Below, in pieces: positions 52,740 to 60,799 of a DNA stretch of 64,000 nucleotides. The position numbers and the translations under genes are program-made. The notes beneath the pieces are model-generated. The model saw only the letters and a list, made by a program, of their open reading frames with translations, was not told where the DNA came from and did no database searches. This DNA comes from Winogradskya humida. GTDB taxonomy: Bacteria; Actinomycetota; Actinomycetes; Mycobacteriales; Micromonosporaceae. Positions within the stretch are counted from its first letter, which is position 1; the number at the start of each line of letters is the position of its first letter. The stretch is from positions 1 to 64,000 of the forward strand of contig NZ_BOMN01000056.1 in the NCBI RefSeq assembly GCF_016862215.1, written 5' to 3'.

Positions 52740-53828
52740 GTGTTGTCCGCGGCTCTGCCTGATTTCCCCTGGGACCTGCTCGAGCCGGCCAAGGCCGTTG
52801 CCGCCGCGCATCCGGACGGCCTCGTCGACCTCTCGGTCGGCACGCCGGTCGACCCGGTGCCGGCGGCGGTCCGGTCTGCTCTCGCTGCCGCTTCCGACGC
52901 GCCGGGCTATCCGCTGACCGCGGGGACCCCGGCGCTGCGTGCGGCGATCGCCGGCTGGCTGTCCCGTTCCTGTGCCATTTCGGGAACTCCCGGGGTGCTG
53001 CCCACGATCGGCTCGAAGGAGCTTGTCGCGTGGCTGCCCACCCTGCTCGGCGTCGGCAAAGGTGACGTGGTCGTCATCCCGCAGGTGTGCTACCCGACGT
53101 ACGAGGTCGGCGTGAAGCTGGCCGGCGCCGAGGTGGTCCGCTCCGACTCGCTGACCGCGCTGGGTCCGGACCCGCGGGTGAAGCTCGTCTGGATCAACTC
53201 GCCGTCCAACCCGACCGGCAAGGTCCTGCCCGCCGCCCACCTGCGCAAGGTGGTCGACTGGGCCCGCGAGCGCAACGCCGTCGTGGTCAGCGACGAGTGT
53301 TACCTCTCCCTCGGCTGGGACGAGTCCCCTGTCTCCGTGCTCTCCGACGAGGTGTGCGGCGGCGACTACACCGGTGTCATCGCGGTGCACTCGCTCTCCA
53401 AGCGCTCCAACCTCGCCGGTTACCGGGCCGGGTTCGTGGCGGGCGACCCGGCCGTGATCAAGGAGTTGCTGGCGGTCCGCAAGCACGCCGGGATGATCGT
53501 GCCGGCGCCGGTGCAGGCCGCGATGATTGCCGCTCTCGACGACGAGGACCACGTTGTTGAGCAGCGCAAACGCTATGCGGCCCGGCGTGAGTCGCTGCGT
53601 GCGGCGCTGACGGCCGCGGGTTTCAGCATCGAGTTCTCGACTGCCGGGCTCTATCTGTGGTCGACCCGTGGCGAGGACTGCTGGAAGACCGTCGACTGGC
53701 TCGCCGAGCGCGGGATCCTCGCGGCGCCGGGTGCCTTCTACGGTCCGTCCGCGGCCCAGCACGTACGGATCGCGTTGACGGCCACCGATGAAAGAGTCGC
53801 CGCGGCTGTTGCCCGTCTCACTGCTTGA
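52740..53828 (+). CDS. dapC: Succinyldiaminopimelate aminotransferase DapC
   Basis: 362 residues, fold-type I PLP aminotransferase. LSVGTPVDPVPAAVRSAL (about 33-50), GTPALRAAIAGWL, PTIGSKELVAWLPTLLG, INSPSNPTGKVLP (about 158-170), VVVSDECYLSLGWD with the PLP-binding Asp, and VHSLSKRSNLAGYRAGF with the Schiff-base Lys (about 221). It makes the lysine/peptidoglycan precursor LL-diaminopimelate. GTG start right after the ferredoxin stop. Not EgtE despite the shared fold. Confidence 0.9.
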   Translation: MLSAALPDFPWDLLEPAKAVAAAHPDGLVDLSVGTPVDPVPAAVRSALAAASDAPGYPLTAGTPALRAAIAGWLSRSCAISGTPGVLPTIGSKELVAWLPTLLGVGKGDVVVIPQVCYPTYEVGVKLAGAEVVRSDSLTALGPDPRVKLVWINSPSNPTGKVLPAAHLRKVVDWARERNAVVVSDECYLSLGWDESPVSVLSDEVCGGDYTGVIAVHSLSKRSNLAGYRAGFVAGDPAVIKELLAVRKHAGMIVPAPVQAAMIAALDDEDHVVEQRKRYAARRESLRAALTAAGFSIEFSTAGLYLWSTRGEDCWKTVDWLAERGILAAPGAFYGPSAAQHVRIALTATDERVAAAVARLTA

Positions 53829-53934
53829 TCAGGAGATCTACGTCCCTGACCGGCCGAACGGGGTACCCGGAAATCGCCTCCTGTCGCTACCCTGATTGGT
53901 GCAGCTGTGACGGCGTGAGAACGGGGAGGCTGTC

Positions 53935-54351
53935 GTGGGCGACGGGATGAATGTCGAGACTGGTGGGTTGACCGACTTCTCGAGGGCGGTGCACGCGGAT
54001 ACTGATGTCTTCCTGGGACCGGCTACCGACCGGGCTCAGGTGCAGTTCCGTGAGGGTGTCCTCTTCGGGCAGGGCAACGCCAGCGACGCTGTGAAACTGG
54101 CCAAGGACAACTACGCGACGGCTCTGGGCATCTCGCTGCAGAACCTCGAGCAGTATGTGAAAGCGGCCCGGCTGATGGCGAACGCCGCCGAGAAGGCAGC
54201 CGCCGCGTTCGAGGCGTCGGACGCGCGCTCCGCCGATGGCGTGAGCCTGGCGCAGCAGGCGCTGTGGGACGCCGCGGAAGAGGCCCGTCGCATCGACGAA
54301 GCAGCAGCTCAGGCGTATCGCCGGCATGGTGGACAGGCGGTGATGATGTGA
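53935..54351 (+). CDS. Small ESX/EspC-like helical protein
   Basis: 138 residues, nearly all helical. VETGGLTDFSRAVHADTDVF and ALGISLQNLEQYVKAARLMA, then AEKAAAAFEASDARSADGVS, resemble the long helices of type VII secretion substrates and chaperone-like partners (EspC/WXG-type), but no clear WXG turn is present. GTG start with GGGGAGG 5 bases upstream. It overlaps the PPE-like gene (GTGA), which is in turn followed by a mycosin, giving a three-gene unit. Confidence 0.65.
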   Translation: MGDGMNVETGGLTDFSRAVHADTDVFLGPATDRAQVQFREGVLFGQGNASDAVKLAKDNYATALGISLQNLEQYVKAARLMANAAEKAAAAFEASDARSADGVSLAQQALWDAAEEARRIDEAAAQAYRRHGGQAVMM

Positions 54352-55925
54352 CCGACTGGAATTCCTACAACACGCCTCGCCTGTGGTCGATGGTCGCCAA
54401 CGAGGACAACAGCGAGGCCTGGCGCCAGGTCGCGGCCTGGGGCGACATGTCCGACTCGGTCAAGGACCAGCGCGGCCTGCTGATCAACGCCCGCGAGAAG
54501 CTCATCGCGATCTGGCCCCCGGAGGAGAACGCCTCGTCCGCGGCCTTCGTGGCGAAGCTCAACAGCTTGCTCGACCGCATGGATGTGGCCAAGGCCGAGG
54601 CGATGGACACGGCGGTCGGGATGGGCAACATCCTCGACGCGCTGCGCCATGCGAAAGAGAACATCGAGCCGCTCTACGAGCAGCACTACGACAAGAGCCA
54701 CGACCTCGTGCCGGCCTGGTGGGACAGCGCCGAGGACGAGATCGACCAGCAGGCGCGTTCCCACATGATGGTTGCCGAGGCGATCGTCCAGGAAAACGTC
54801 GGCAAGATCCGCATTCCCGAGCCCTACTCCATGGAAATCGAGGTGCCCCAGGCCGGGGGGAAAGAGACCCAGCCGGGCACCAGCGACAGCAGCAGCACCG
54901 GCACCTCGACGCGGATCGGCACTCCTACCTCGATCAAGGTGCCGCACGACCCGCCTCCGCCCACCCCCGGCGGCCCGGGTGACGACCCGTCCCAGCCGAC
55001 CGACGGCACCGGCCCCGGCAGCAACCCGCCGACCAGCGGAAATCCCCCGGGCTCGAGTAACCCTCCCGGCAGCGGCACGCCGATCGACAGCGGCCCCGGC
55101 GGCCCCGGCGGCGGTGGAGGCGGCGGGACGGTGCCGACCACCGGGCCCGGGCTGTCCGGCGTCATCACACCGCCCGCGGCCACGAACCCGGGTGTCACCC
55201 CGCCTGGTGGCACCCTGCCGCCCAGCACGGGTGTCATTGGGGGTGGCGGTGGCATCGGTGGTGGCGGCGTGATCACGCCGGGTGTTCTGCCCGGCGGTGG
55301 CCCGGTCACCGGTGGCACCGGTGGCAAGGGGACCCCCATCCGTGGTGGTGGCACGATCGGCGGTTCCGGCCTGACCGGTGAGGGTGTCGGCGGCGCCGGA
55401 CGCGTCGGTGGGGTGGGAGCCGGTGGTGTCGGCGGCGTGGGTCGTGGCGGTGTCCGCCCCGGCGGCGCGCGCGCGATGCCCTCGGGAGCGGTCATCGGCG
55501 AGTCGGTCGGGGGCGCAGGCCGTGGTGTCGCGGGTGGTGCCCGTGGTGGTGCCGGCGGAGTCGGCGGTGCCGCCGGTCGTGGTGTTGCCGGCGAACGTGT
55601 CGGCGGCGTCGGCGGCCGTGGCGGTGCCAGCGGGGTGAACGGCCGCGCTGGTGCCCGTGGTGCCGGCGGCATGACCCCCGAGCAGGTTCGCAACGCCCGC
55701 CCGGCGCGGCCGTCCTGGCTCCCGCCCGACCCGGAGGGTAAGTCGTCGTCGTCCATGATGTCCAGTGGCCGGGGCGCTGGTCGCCGATCCAACGGTGACA
55801 GCTCGGAGCAGCCGTTCGATCCGGACAACCCGTGGCAGGTGGCCGAGGGTGTGGATCCGGTCATCGCACCGGGTTCCGACAGCGGCTACCACGACCCCGG
55901 CCCCAACGTGATCGGCTGGCGTTAG
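54348..55925 (+). CDS. PPE-like protein with long Pro/Gly/Arg-rich linker
   Basis: 525 residues. Helical N-terminal domain (about 1-170) with W-rich turns (SEAWRQVAAWGDMSDSV, LVPAWWDSAEDEIDQQ) comparable to PPE/ESX-linked proteins. Residues about 180-460 are low complexity: Pro/Gly/Ser first (PGSSNPPGSGTP), then Gly-Val-Arg repeats (GRVGGVGAGGVGGVGRGG). The end is ordered again (MTPEQVRNARPARPSWLPPD and QPFDPDNPWQVAEGVDPVI). No signal peptide. Probably a type VII-exported surface protein. Its TAG overlaps the mycosin GTG by one base. Confidence 0.7.
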   Translation: MTDWNSYNTPRLWSMVANEDNSEAWRQVAAWGDMSDSVKDQRGLLINAREKLIAIWPPEENASSAAFVAKLNSLLDRMDVAKAEAMDTAVGMGNILDALRHAKENIEPLYEQHYDKSHDLVPAWWDSAEDEIDQQARSHMMVAEAIVQENVGKIRIPEPYSMEIEVPQAGGKETQPGTSDSSSTGTSTRIGTPTSIKVPHDPPPPTPGGPGDDPSQPTDGTGPGSNPPTSGNPPGSSNPPGSGTPIDSGPGGPGGGGGGGTVPTTGPGLSGVITPPAATNPGVTPPGGTLPPSTGVIGGGGGIGGGGVITPGVLPGGGPVTGGTGGKGTPIRGGGTIGGSGLTGEGVGGAGRVGGVGAGGVGGVGRGGVRPGGARAMPSGAVIGESVGGAGRGVAGGARGGAGGVGGAAGRGVAGERVGGVGGRGGASGVNGRAGARGAGGMTPEQVRNARPARPSWLPPDPEGKSSSSMMSSGRGAGRRSNGDSSEQPFDPDNPWQVAEGVDPVIAPGSDSGYHDPGPNVIGWR

Positions 55926-57064
55926 TGTCCGTGAAACACCTGCCGCGCCACGCGTGGCTGCGGGGCGCGACCGCGCTCGTCACGCTTCTTGCGGTGACGT
56001 TGACGGCCGCGCCCGCTCACGCCGCCGAGAGTCTGCGTGAGCAGCAGTGGTTCTGGGAGCCGATGAAGCTCGACCAGGCCCACCGGATCAGCCAGGGTGC
56101 CGGCGTTGTCGTCGGCTTGCTGGACACGGGCCTCGATCGCACCAACATCGATCTCAAGGGTGCGACGTTGCCCGGCCAGGACGTGGTCGCGGACAAGGCA
56201 CCCGGCAACTTCGACGAGGTGCACCACGGCACGGCCATGGCCGGCATCATCGCCGGCCGTGGCCACGGCGCCGGCGGCCTGGACGGGGTGGTGGGCATCG
56301 CCCCCGAGGCCAAGGTCATGCTCCTGCAGCCGATCGACGACCCGATGTACACCGGTCAGGCCATCCGCTGGGCAACGGCTCACGGCGCCAAAATCATCAA
56401 CATGTCGTTCCGGATCAGCCCTTCGGAGTCTCTGCACGCGGCGATCCGCGATGCCCGTGCCGCCGGTGTCCTCCTGGTGGCGTCGGCCGGCAATGGCGAA
56501 TACGGCAACGCGATTGCTTATCCGGCCGCCTATCCCGAGGTGCTCGCCGTCGCTTCGCTCGGCCGCGACAACAAAGTCCTGGGCAACTCGACCTACGGCC
56601 CGCAGGTCGACCTGTCCGCCCCCGGCGACGAGATCCCCGGCCCGACCCCCGGCAACAAGTACGCCCTCGAAACCGGAACCAGCTCGGCGTCCGCCATCGT
56701 CTCCGGTGCGGCCGCCCTGATCTGGTCCCAATACCCGGACCTGACCGTCGACGAGGTCGAAGCCCGCCTCCTCGGCACCGTGACCGACCGTGGCGCCAAA
56801 GGTCGTGACGACCACTACGGTCTCGGCCAGCTCAACCTGATGGCAGCCCTGACCGGCGCGCAGCCCCCGGTGACCGCCGAGCCGGTCAAGCCCTCCGCCT
56901 CCGCGCAGCAGTCGGCCTTCGCCGCCCCGACACCCTTGAAGCCGGTCGACCAGGGCCTGCCCGGCTGGCTCTTCCTGGTCGCGATAGCCGTCGTGCTCCT
57001 CATCATCGTGGCCCTGATCGTCTCGGTGGTCCTGATCGCCCGCCGACGCCGGAGACCGGCCTGA
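55925..57064 (+). CDS. mycP: Mycosin, type VII secretion-associated subtilisin-like protease
   Basis: 379 residues. Signal peptide (about 10-32, TALVTLLAVTLTAAPAHA), S8 catalytic triad in order: Asp in VGLLDTGLD (about 64), His in HHGTAMAGIIAG (about 98), Ser in ETGTSSASAIVSG (about 255), and a C-terminal membrane helix (WLFLVAIAVVLLIIVALIV) with an Arg-rich end. This is the complete mycosin layout, anchored outside the membrane. GTG 55925 overlaps the PPE-like stop. No Ecc core genes lie in the window. Confidence 0.93.
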   Translation: MSVKHLPRHAWLRGATALVTLLAVTLTAAPAHAAESLREQQWFWEPMKLDQAHRISQGAGVVVGLLDTGLDRTNIDLKGATLPGQDVVADKAPGNFDEVHHGTAMAGIIAGRGHGAGGLDGVVGIAPEAKVMLLQPIDDPMYTGQAIRWATAHGAKIINMSFRISPSESLHAAIRDARAAGVLLVASAGNGEYGNAIAYPAAYPEVLAVASLGRDNKVLGNSTYGPQVDLSAPGDEIPGPTPGNKYALETGTSSASAIVSGAAALIWSQYPDLTVDEVEARLLGTVTDRGAKGRDDHYGLGQLNLMAALTGAQPPVTAEPVKPSASAQQSAFAAPTPLKPVDQGLPGWLFLVAIAVVLLIIVALIVSVVLIARRRRRPA

Positions 57065-57178
57065 CGTATGCCGGAGACCGGTCAGACGTAAGCCGGAGAG
57101 CGGCCTGGCGGGAGCCGGAGAGCGGCCTGGCGGGAGCCGCCGGACGGCCTGATGGGGCCGGAGAACGGCCTGCGGTAA
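57048..57178 (+). repeat. Six 21-22-bp tandem units starting in the 3' end of the mycosin gene
   Basis: Units begin at 57048, 57070, 57092, 57114, 57136 and 57157, each built on GCCGGAGAncGGCCTG. The first unit contains the last mycosin codons and its TGA; units 3 and 4 are identical; unit 5 is one base short and unit 6 ends just before the convergent SDR gene. The period is not a multiple of three, so the array is not protein-driven. Confidence 0.92.
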
Positions 57179-57182
57179 AGGC

Positions 57183-58031
57183 TCAGATCTGGTTCTCGCC
57201 GCCGTCGACGTGCAGGTTGGCGCCGAGCATGAAACTGCTGTCGGCGGAGGCGAGGAAGGCCACGGCGGCGGCGACCTCGTCGGGGCGGCCCATCCGGCCG
57301 ATGGCGATCCGGGCTGCCTCGCCGGCCTTGAAGGCGTCGGCGTTGTCCTCGCCGACGAGCTCGGTGATGCCGGAGGTGTCGATCGGCCCCGGTGAGATGG
57401 CGTTGACCCGGATGCCCCGGCCGGTGAGTTCGTGGGCCCAGGTCCGGGCGAAGGACCGGATGGCAGCCTTGGACGCCGAGTAGGCCCCGAAGCCCGCCGT
57501 GCCGTTCTCGGCGGCGGTGGACGCGTTCAGGATCACCGAGGCACCATCGTTGAGCAGCGGCAACGCCTTCTGCACGGTGAACAGTGTGCCCTTGACGTTG
57601 ACGTCGAAGACGCGATCGTAGTCCTCGGCGGTGATCTGCTCGACCGTCGCGAACGAGGCGGTGGCCGCGTTCGCGAACAGCACGTCCAACCCTCGTCCGT
57701 AGGCGCGGACCGTGTCATAGAGCCGGTCAAGGTCAGCCGGATCGGTGATGTCGCCAGCCACCGCAGTAACCCCGGCGCCGCTGTCCCCGGCCCTCGCACT
57801 AGCCCCGGCGCTGTTGTCTCCGGCCCTCGCAGTAGCCCCGGCGCTGGTGTCTCCGGCCCTCGCGGTGACTCCGGCGCCGATGACCTCGACGGCCTCGTCC
57901 AGTTCGGCCTTACGCCGCCCGGTGATGAAGACGCGCGCGCCTTCGGCGACCAGCCGCGCCGCGGTGGCCCGGCCGATTCCCCGCGTGCCGCCCCCGGTGA
58001 TGACTGCGACCTTGCCCTCGAGCCTCTTCAC
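57183..58031 (-). CDS. Short-chain dehydrogenase/reductase with an internal repeat insertion
   Basis: 282 residues. TGGGTRGIGRATAARL (about 11-26), FANAATASF, NASTAAENG, YSASKAAIRSF (Tyr-x3-Lys about 186-190) and the ISPGPIDTSG region make a classical SDR. Between beta-3 and its DITD cofactor turn (about 50-95) sit extra copies of an 11-residue unit (AGATARAGDNS and variants), so the protein is about 33 residues longer than usual. GTG 58031 has GGGAG 8 bases upstream. Divergent from a TetR gene, its likely repressor. Confidence 0.9.
   Translation of the reverse strand: MKRLEGKVAVITGGGTRGIGRATAARLVAEGARVFITGRRKAELDEAVEVIGAGVTARAGDTSAGATARAGDNSAGASARAGDSGAGVTAVAGDITDPADLDRLYDTVRAYGRGLDVLFANAATASFATVEQITAEDYDRVFDVNVKGTLFTVQKALPLLNDGASVILNASTAAENGTAGFGAYSASKAAIRSFARTWAHELTGRGIRVNAISPGPIDTSGITELVGEDNADAFKAGEAARIAIGRMGRPDEVAAAVAFLASADSSFMLGANLHVDGGENQI
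57754..57885 (-). repeat. 33-bp in-frame tandem repeat inside the SDR gene
   Basis: Four consecutive 33-bp units (57754-57786, 57787-57819, 57820-57852, 57853-57885), each encoding 11 residues of the type AGxTARAGDxS. The two middle units are almost identical. Removing three units restores a normal SDR sequence (GAGVTAVAGDITD). Confidence 0.92.
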
Positions 58032-58053
58032 GGATCGATCTCCCCACAGTTTA

Positions 58054-58107
58054 GTTCCGGTCCGAACGGAACAGAACGCTAGCACTTCCGGTCCGTGCGG
58101 TACAGAA
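58054..58107. promoter_or_regulatory. Twin TetR operators between SDR and TetR genes
   Basis: 58054-58076 and 58085-58107 are direct copies of a 23-base site built on TTCCGGTCCG and CGGAACAGAA (second copy CGGTACAGAA). The first contains GTTCCG-N7-CGGAAC, an inverted repeat. The copies start 31 bases apart, close to three helical turns. Confidence 0.8.
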
Positions 58108-58115
58108 GGGGTACG

Positions 58116-58739
58116 ATGGCGAGCATGGAAGCCATCCGGAAGGCGCCGATCGGTCGGCCGCGCGGGTTCGACGCCGACAAGGCGCTGGAGCGGGCCATGG
58201 TCGTCTTCTGGGAGCAGGGCTACGACGGCGTCAGCCTGACCGACCTGACCGCCGCCATGGGCATCACGAAGACGAGCATGTACGCCGCTTTCGGCAACAA
58301 GGAGGACCTGTTCCGCAAGGCCCTCGTACGTTACGCCGAAGGCCCGGCCGCCTACGTCGCCAAGGCACTGGCAGAACCGACCGCCCGCGAGGTGGCGACG
58401 GCCTTCCTCGCCGGCTCGGTCCAGGCCAGCACCCAGCCCGACTGCCCCGCCGGTTGCCTGGGTGTGCAGGGCGCGCTGACCGCCGGGGATTCCAGCCGGA
58501 TCGCCCGCGACATCCTGGCCGACTGGCGCCACGAGGGTCAGGCCTACCTCCGCGACCGGTTCCAGCGGGCCGTCGACGACGGTGACCTGCCCCCGGAGGC
58601 GGATCCGGCGCTGCTCGGCCGCTACATCATGACCGTGGCGAACGGCATCGCTGTCCAGGCGTCCGGCGGCGCAACCCGCGACGAGCTCGAGCAGATAGCG
58701 AGCGCCGCGCTGGGAAACTGGCCGCCAAAAGCGACATAA
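58116..58739 (+). CDS. TetR/AcrR-family transcriptional regulator
   Basis: 207 residues. IGRPRGFDADKALERAMVVF and LTDLTAAMGITKTSMYAAFG (about 10-58) form the HTH; the C-terminal domain with PAGCLGVQGALTAGD is of the TetR_C class seen in regulators of oxidoreductases. ATG 58116 has AAGGGG 4 bases upstream; ATG 58125 is an alternative. Divergent from the SDR gene with twin operators between them. Confidence 0.9.
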   Translation: MASMEAIRKAPIGRPRGFDADKALERAMVVFWEQGYDGVSLTDLTAAMGITKTSMYAAFGNKEDLFRKALVRYAEGPAAYVAKALAEPTAREVATAFLAGSVQASTQPDCPAGCLGVQGALTAGDSSRIARDILADWRHEGQAYLRDRFQRAVDDGDLPPEADPALLGRYIMTVANGIAVQASGGATRDELEQIASAALGNWPPKAT

Positions 58740-58911
58740 TTCGCTTAGTGTATAAATAAGGCTAAGGCCGAATCCTCAAAGAAAAGCTGTGCACCCGATG
58801 ACCGTCCGCCAACGGATGAGTCGCGGCCGCAGAACGTGCCGGCAAGGCCCAGCCGACCTGCTGAGCGGTGGAGTGCCACGTCGGCCCCAAAAGCGCTTAG
58901 CGTGACATTCC
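58740..58911 (+). other. Promoter region of the LamG-type gene
   Basis: 172 bases with an AT-rich start (TATAAATAAGG) then GC-rich sequence. I looked for known riboswitch signatures (cyclic-di-AMP, cyclic-di-GMP, cobalamin) and found none convincing. Confidence 0.35.
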
Positions 58912-60744
58912 ATGCTGAAAATTCGGAAAGGTCGGACATCGGCATGGCGTACGGGCCTCATGGCCGTCGTCAGTGCCGCGATGATCGGCGCCGCGGGGGT
59001 CGCCATCGCGGGGGTTGTCAACAGCGCTCCCGCCGCCGCCCCCTCGTTCGACGGCGCGGTCTACACAGTCGCCTACCGGGGTAGCACCGTCTACGTCGGA
59101 GGGGCGTTCACCAAGGCGATCGTGGCCGGCAAGAGCGTCGCGCGGAGCCGGCTCGCAGCCTTCGACGCGTCCACGGGTGCACTGCTCGACTGGAATCCCG
59201 GGGCGGACGCAGCCGTGAAGGCGCTGGCAGTCGACGGGACCTCGGTCTACGCGGCCGGTGACTTCGCCGCCGTGGGTGGCGTGACGCGGGACTCGCTGGT
59301 CAAGCTGGACGCCACCACGGGCGCGGTGGGCGCCTTCAAGCACAGCCTCACCGGGGAGCCGCGGACGCTCGCCGTCGGGAACGGACTCCTCTACCTGGGT
59401 GGCCGCATCACCGGGGTGGACAGTGCCGTGCGTACGAACCTGGCGGCCTTCACGCTGTCGTCCGGGGCACTCGCGAAGTGGGCGCCCACCACCGATGCGC
59501 CGGTCAACGCGCTGGCCGTCGCCGGGACGCGGGTCTATCTCGGCGGGAGTTTCCACAAGACGAACGGCGCGAGTACGACGTTGCGGCTGACCGCTGTGAA
59601 CGCCACCGACGGCAAACTGGACAAGACATTCGCTCCGAAGCCGGTGTCGCAGGTCTTCGCACTCGCCGTCGACGCGCAGGGCGTGTACGCGGCCCTCGGC
59701 GGCCAGGGCGGCCGGGCGATCGCCTACACGCCGGCCGGTGCCACCCGCTGGACCCGGGTCTTCGACGGCGACGCCCAGGCGATCACGGTGCTGGACGGCG
59801 TGACGTACGTGGGCGGGCACTTCGACAAGGCGTGCACCACCACCTCGAACGGCGCGCAGGGCACGTGCACCGACGGTTCTGTGTCGCGGATCAAGCTCGC
59901 GGCTGTCGACTCGGTGGGCAGCCTGTTGCCGTGGGCGCCGCAGGCGAACGGTGTCGCGGGTGTGTGGTCGCTGGCCGCGAACCCGGCACTGGGTCAGGTG
60001 TCGACGGGTGGTGCGTTCACCACGATCGGCGGCCAGACGCAGAAGCGGTTCGCGTTGTTCAAGGCGGCGGCGGTTACGCCGTCCTCGCCGCCGGTTCCCG
60101 CGGGTCCGGTGCCGGTGGTCTCCTACAACTTCGATTCGACCGTGCAGGACGGGGTCTTCGACGACGGTTCCGGCAACGGGCACGTGCTGCGGACCTCGAC
60201 GAGCAAGGGCGGCGTCCTGCGTACGGCACCGCACGGTACCGGCCAGGCGATCATCTTCCCGGACCCGTGCGACGGCGTCGGCTGTCCCCGGCTCGTGTTG
60301 CAGACCCCGGGCACCGCGAAGCTGAACCCGGCGAACAAGCCGGTGCGGTTCGGTGCGTCGGTGCAGCTGTCGTCGGACCACACCAGCGACGGCCAGAACG
60401 TGCTGCAGAAGGGCTATTCGTCGACCGGCGGCCAATACAAGCTGCAGATCGACAAGAAGCCGGGCCGCCCGAGCTGCGCGCTGACCGATGCGCAGAGCTC
60501 CAGGATCTACCTCGCGCAGAGCAGTATCTCGGTCGCGGACGGGGAGTGGCACAGCCTGGAATGCCGTCGTACGGAAACCGCGCTGAGCATCGTGGTCGAC
60601 GACGTGGTGCAGAAGTCGATCGAGGTCCCCGCGACCCTGTCGGTGACCAACGCCGCGCCGCTGGTGCTCGGCGGTAAGGGACTGGCCGAGAATGCCGACC
60701 AGTTCCAGGGTGCTCTCGACGACGTCTGGGTGACCATCGGATAA
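58912..60744 (+). CDS. Secreted beta-propeller plus LamG-like domain protein
   Basis: 610 residues. Signal peptide (about 12-43, LMAVVSAAMIGAAGVAIAG). Propeller-like blades about 45-385 (VYVGGAFTKAI, VYAAGDFAAVGGVTRDSL, LYLGGRITGVD, VYLGGSFHKTNG) of the type seen in actinobacterial exported delta-60 repeat proteins. A concanavalin/LamG-like C-terminus about 400-610 (VVSYNFDSTVQDGVFDD, DGEWHSLECRRTETALSIVV). TAGCGT, 8 bases before the ATG, could be a -10 box for a leaderless transcript. Function unknown, probably surface binding. Confidence 0.75.
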   Translation: MLKIRKGRTSAWRTGLMAVVSAAMIGAAGVAIAGVVNSAPAAAPSFDGAVYTVAYRGSTVYVGGAFTKAIVAGKSVARSRLAAFDASTGALLDWNPGADAAVKALAVDGTSVYAAGDFAAVGGVTRDSLVKLDATTGAVGAFKHSLTGEPRTLAVGNGLLYLGGRITGVDSAVRTNLAAFTLSSGALAKWAPTTDAPVNALAVAGTRVYLGGSFHKTNGASTTLRLTAVNATDGKLDKTFAPKPVSQVFALAVDAQGVYAALGGQGGRAIAYTPAGATRWTRVFDGDAQAITVLDGVTYVGGHFDKACTTTSNGAQGTCTDGSVSRIKLAAVDSVGSLLPWAPQANGVAGVWSLAANPALGQVSTGGAFTTIGGQTQKRFALFKAAAVTPSSPPVPAGPVPVVSYNFDSTVQDGVFDDGSGNGHVLRTSTSKGGVLRTAPHGTGQAIIFPDPCDGVGCPRLVLQTPGTAKLNPANKPVRFGASVQLSSDHTSDGQNVLQKGYSSTGGQYKLQIDKKPGRPSCALTDAQSSRIYLAQSSISVADGEWHSLECRRTETALSIVVDDVVQKSIEVPATLSVTNAAPLVLGGKGLAENADQFQGALDDVWVTIG

Positions 60745-60755
60745 GGGAACACAAA

Positions 60756-60788
60756 ACGGGGGTGGCGCTGGGGAAGCGCCACCCCCGT
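60756..60788. terminator. Bidirectional hairpin terminator
   Basis: ACGGGGGTGGCGCT and AGCGCCACCCCCGT are exact reverse complements around GGGGA. It sits between the convergent LamG-type and DivIVA-like genes, 11 bases from each stop. Confidence 0.85.
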
Positions 60789-60799
60789 CACCGATTGCG

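Noticed and set aside
52740..53828. EgtE, the missing ergothioneine lyase
   Set aside because: Motifs and the fdxA-dapC gene order match DapC; it is 35 kb from the egt operon.
58740..58911. Riboswitch ahead of the secreted LamG-type gene
   Set aside because: No conserved core of the cyclic-di-AMP, cyclic-di-GMP or cobalamin classes could be matched by eye; a covariance-model search would settle it.
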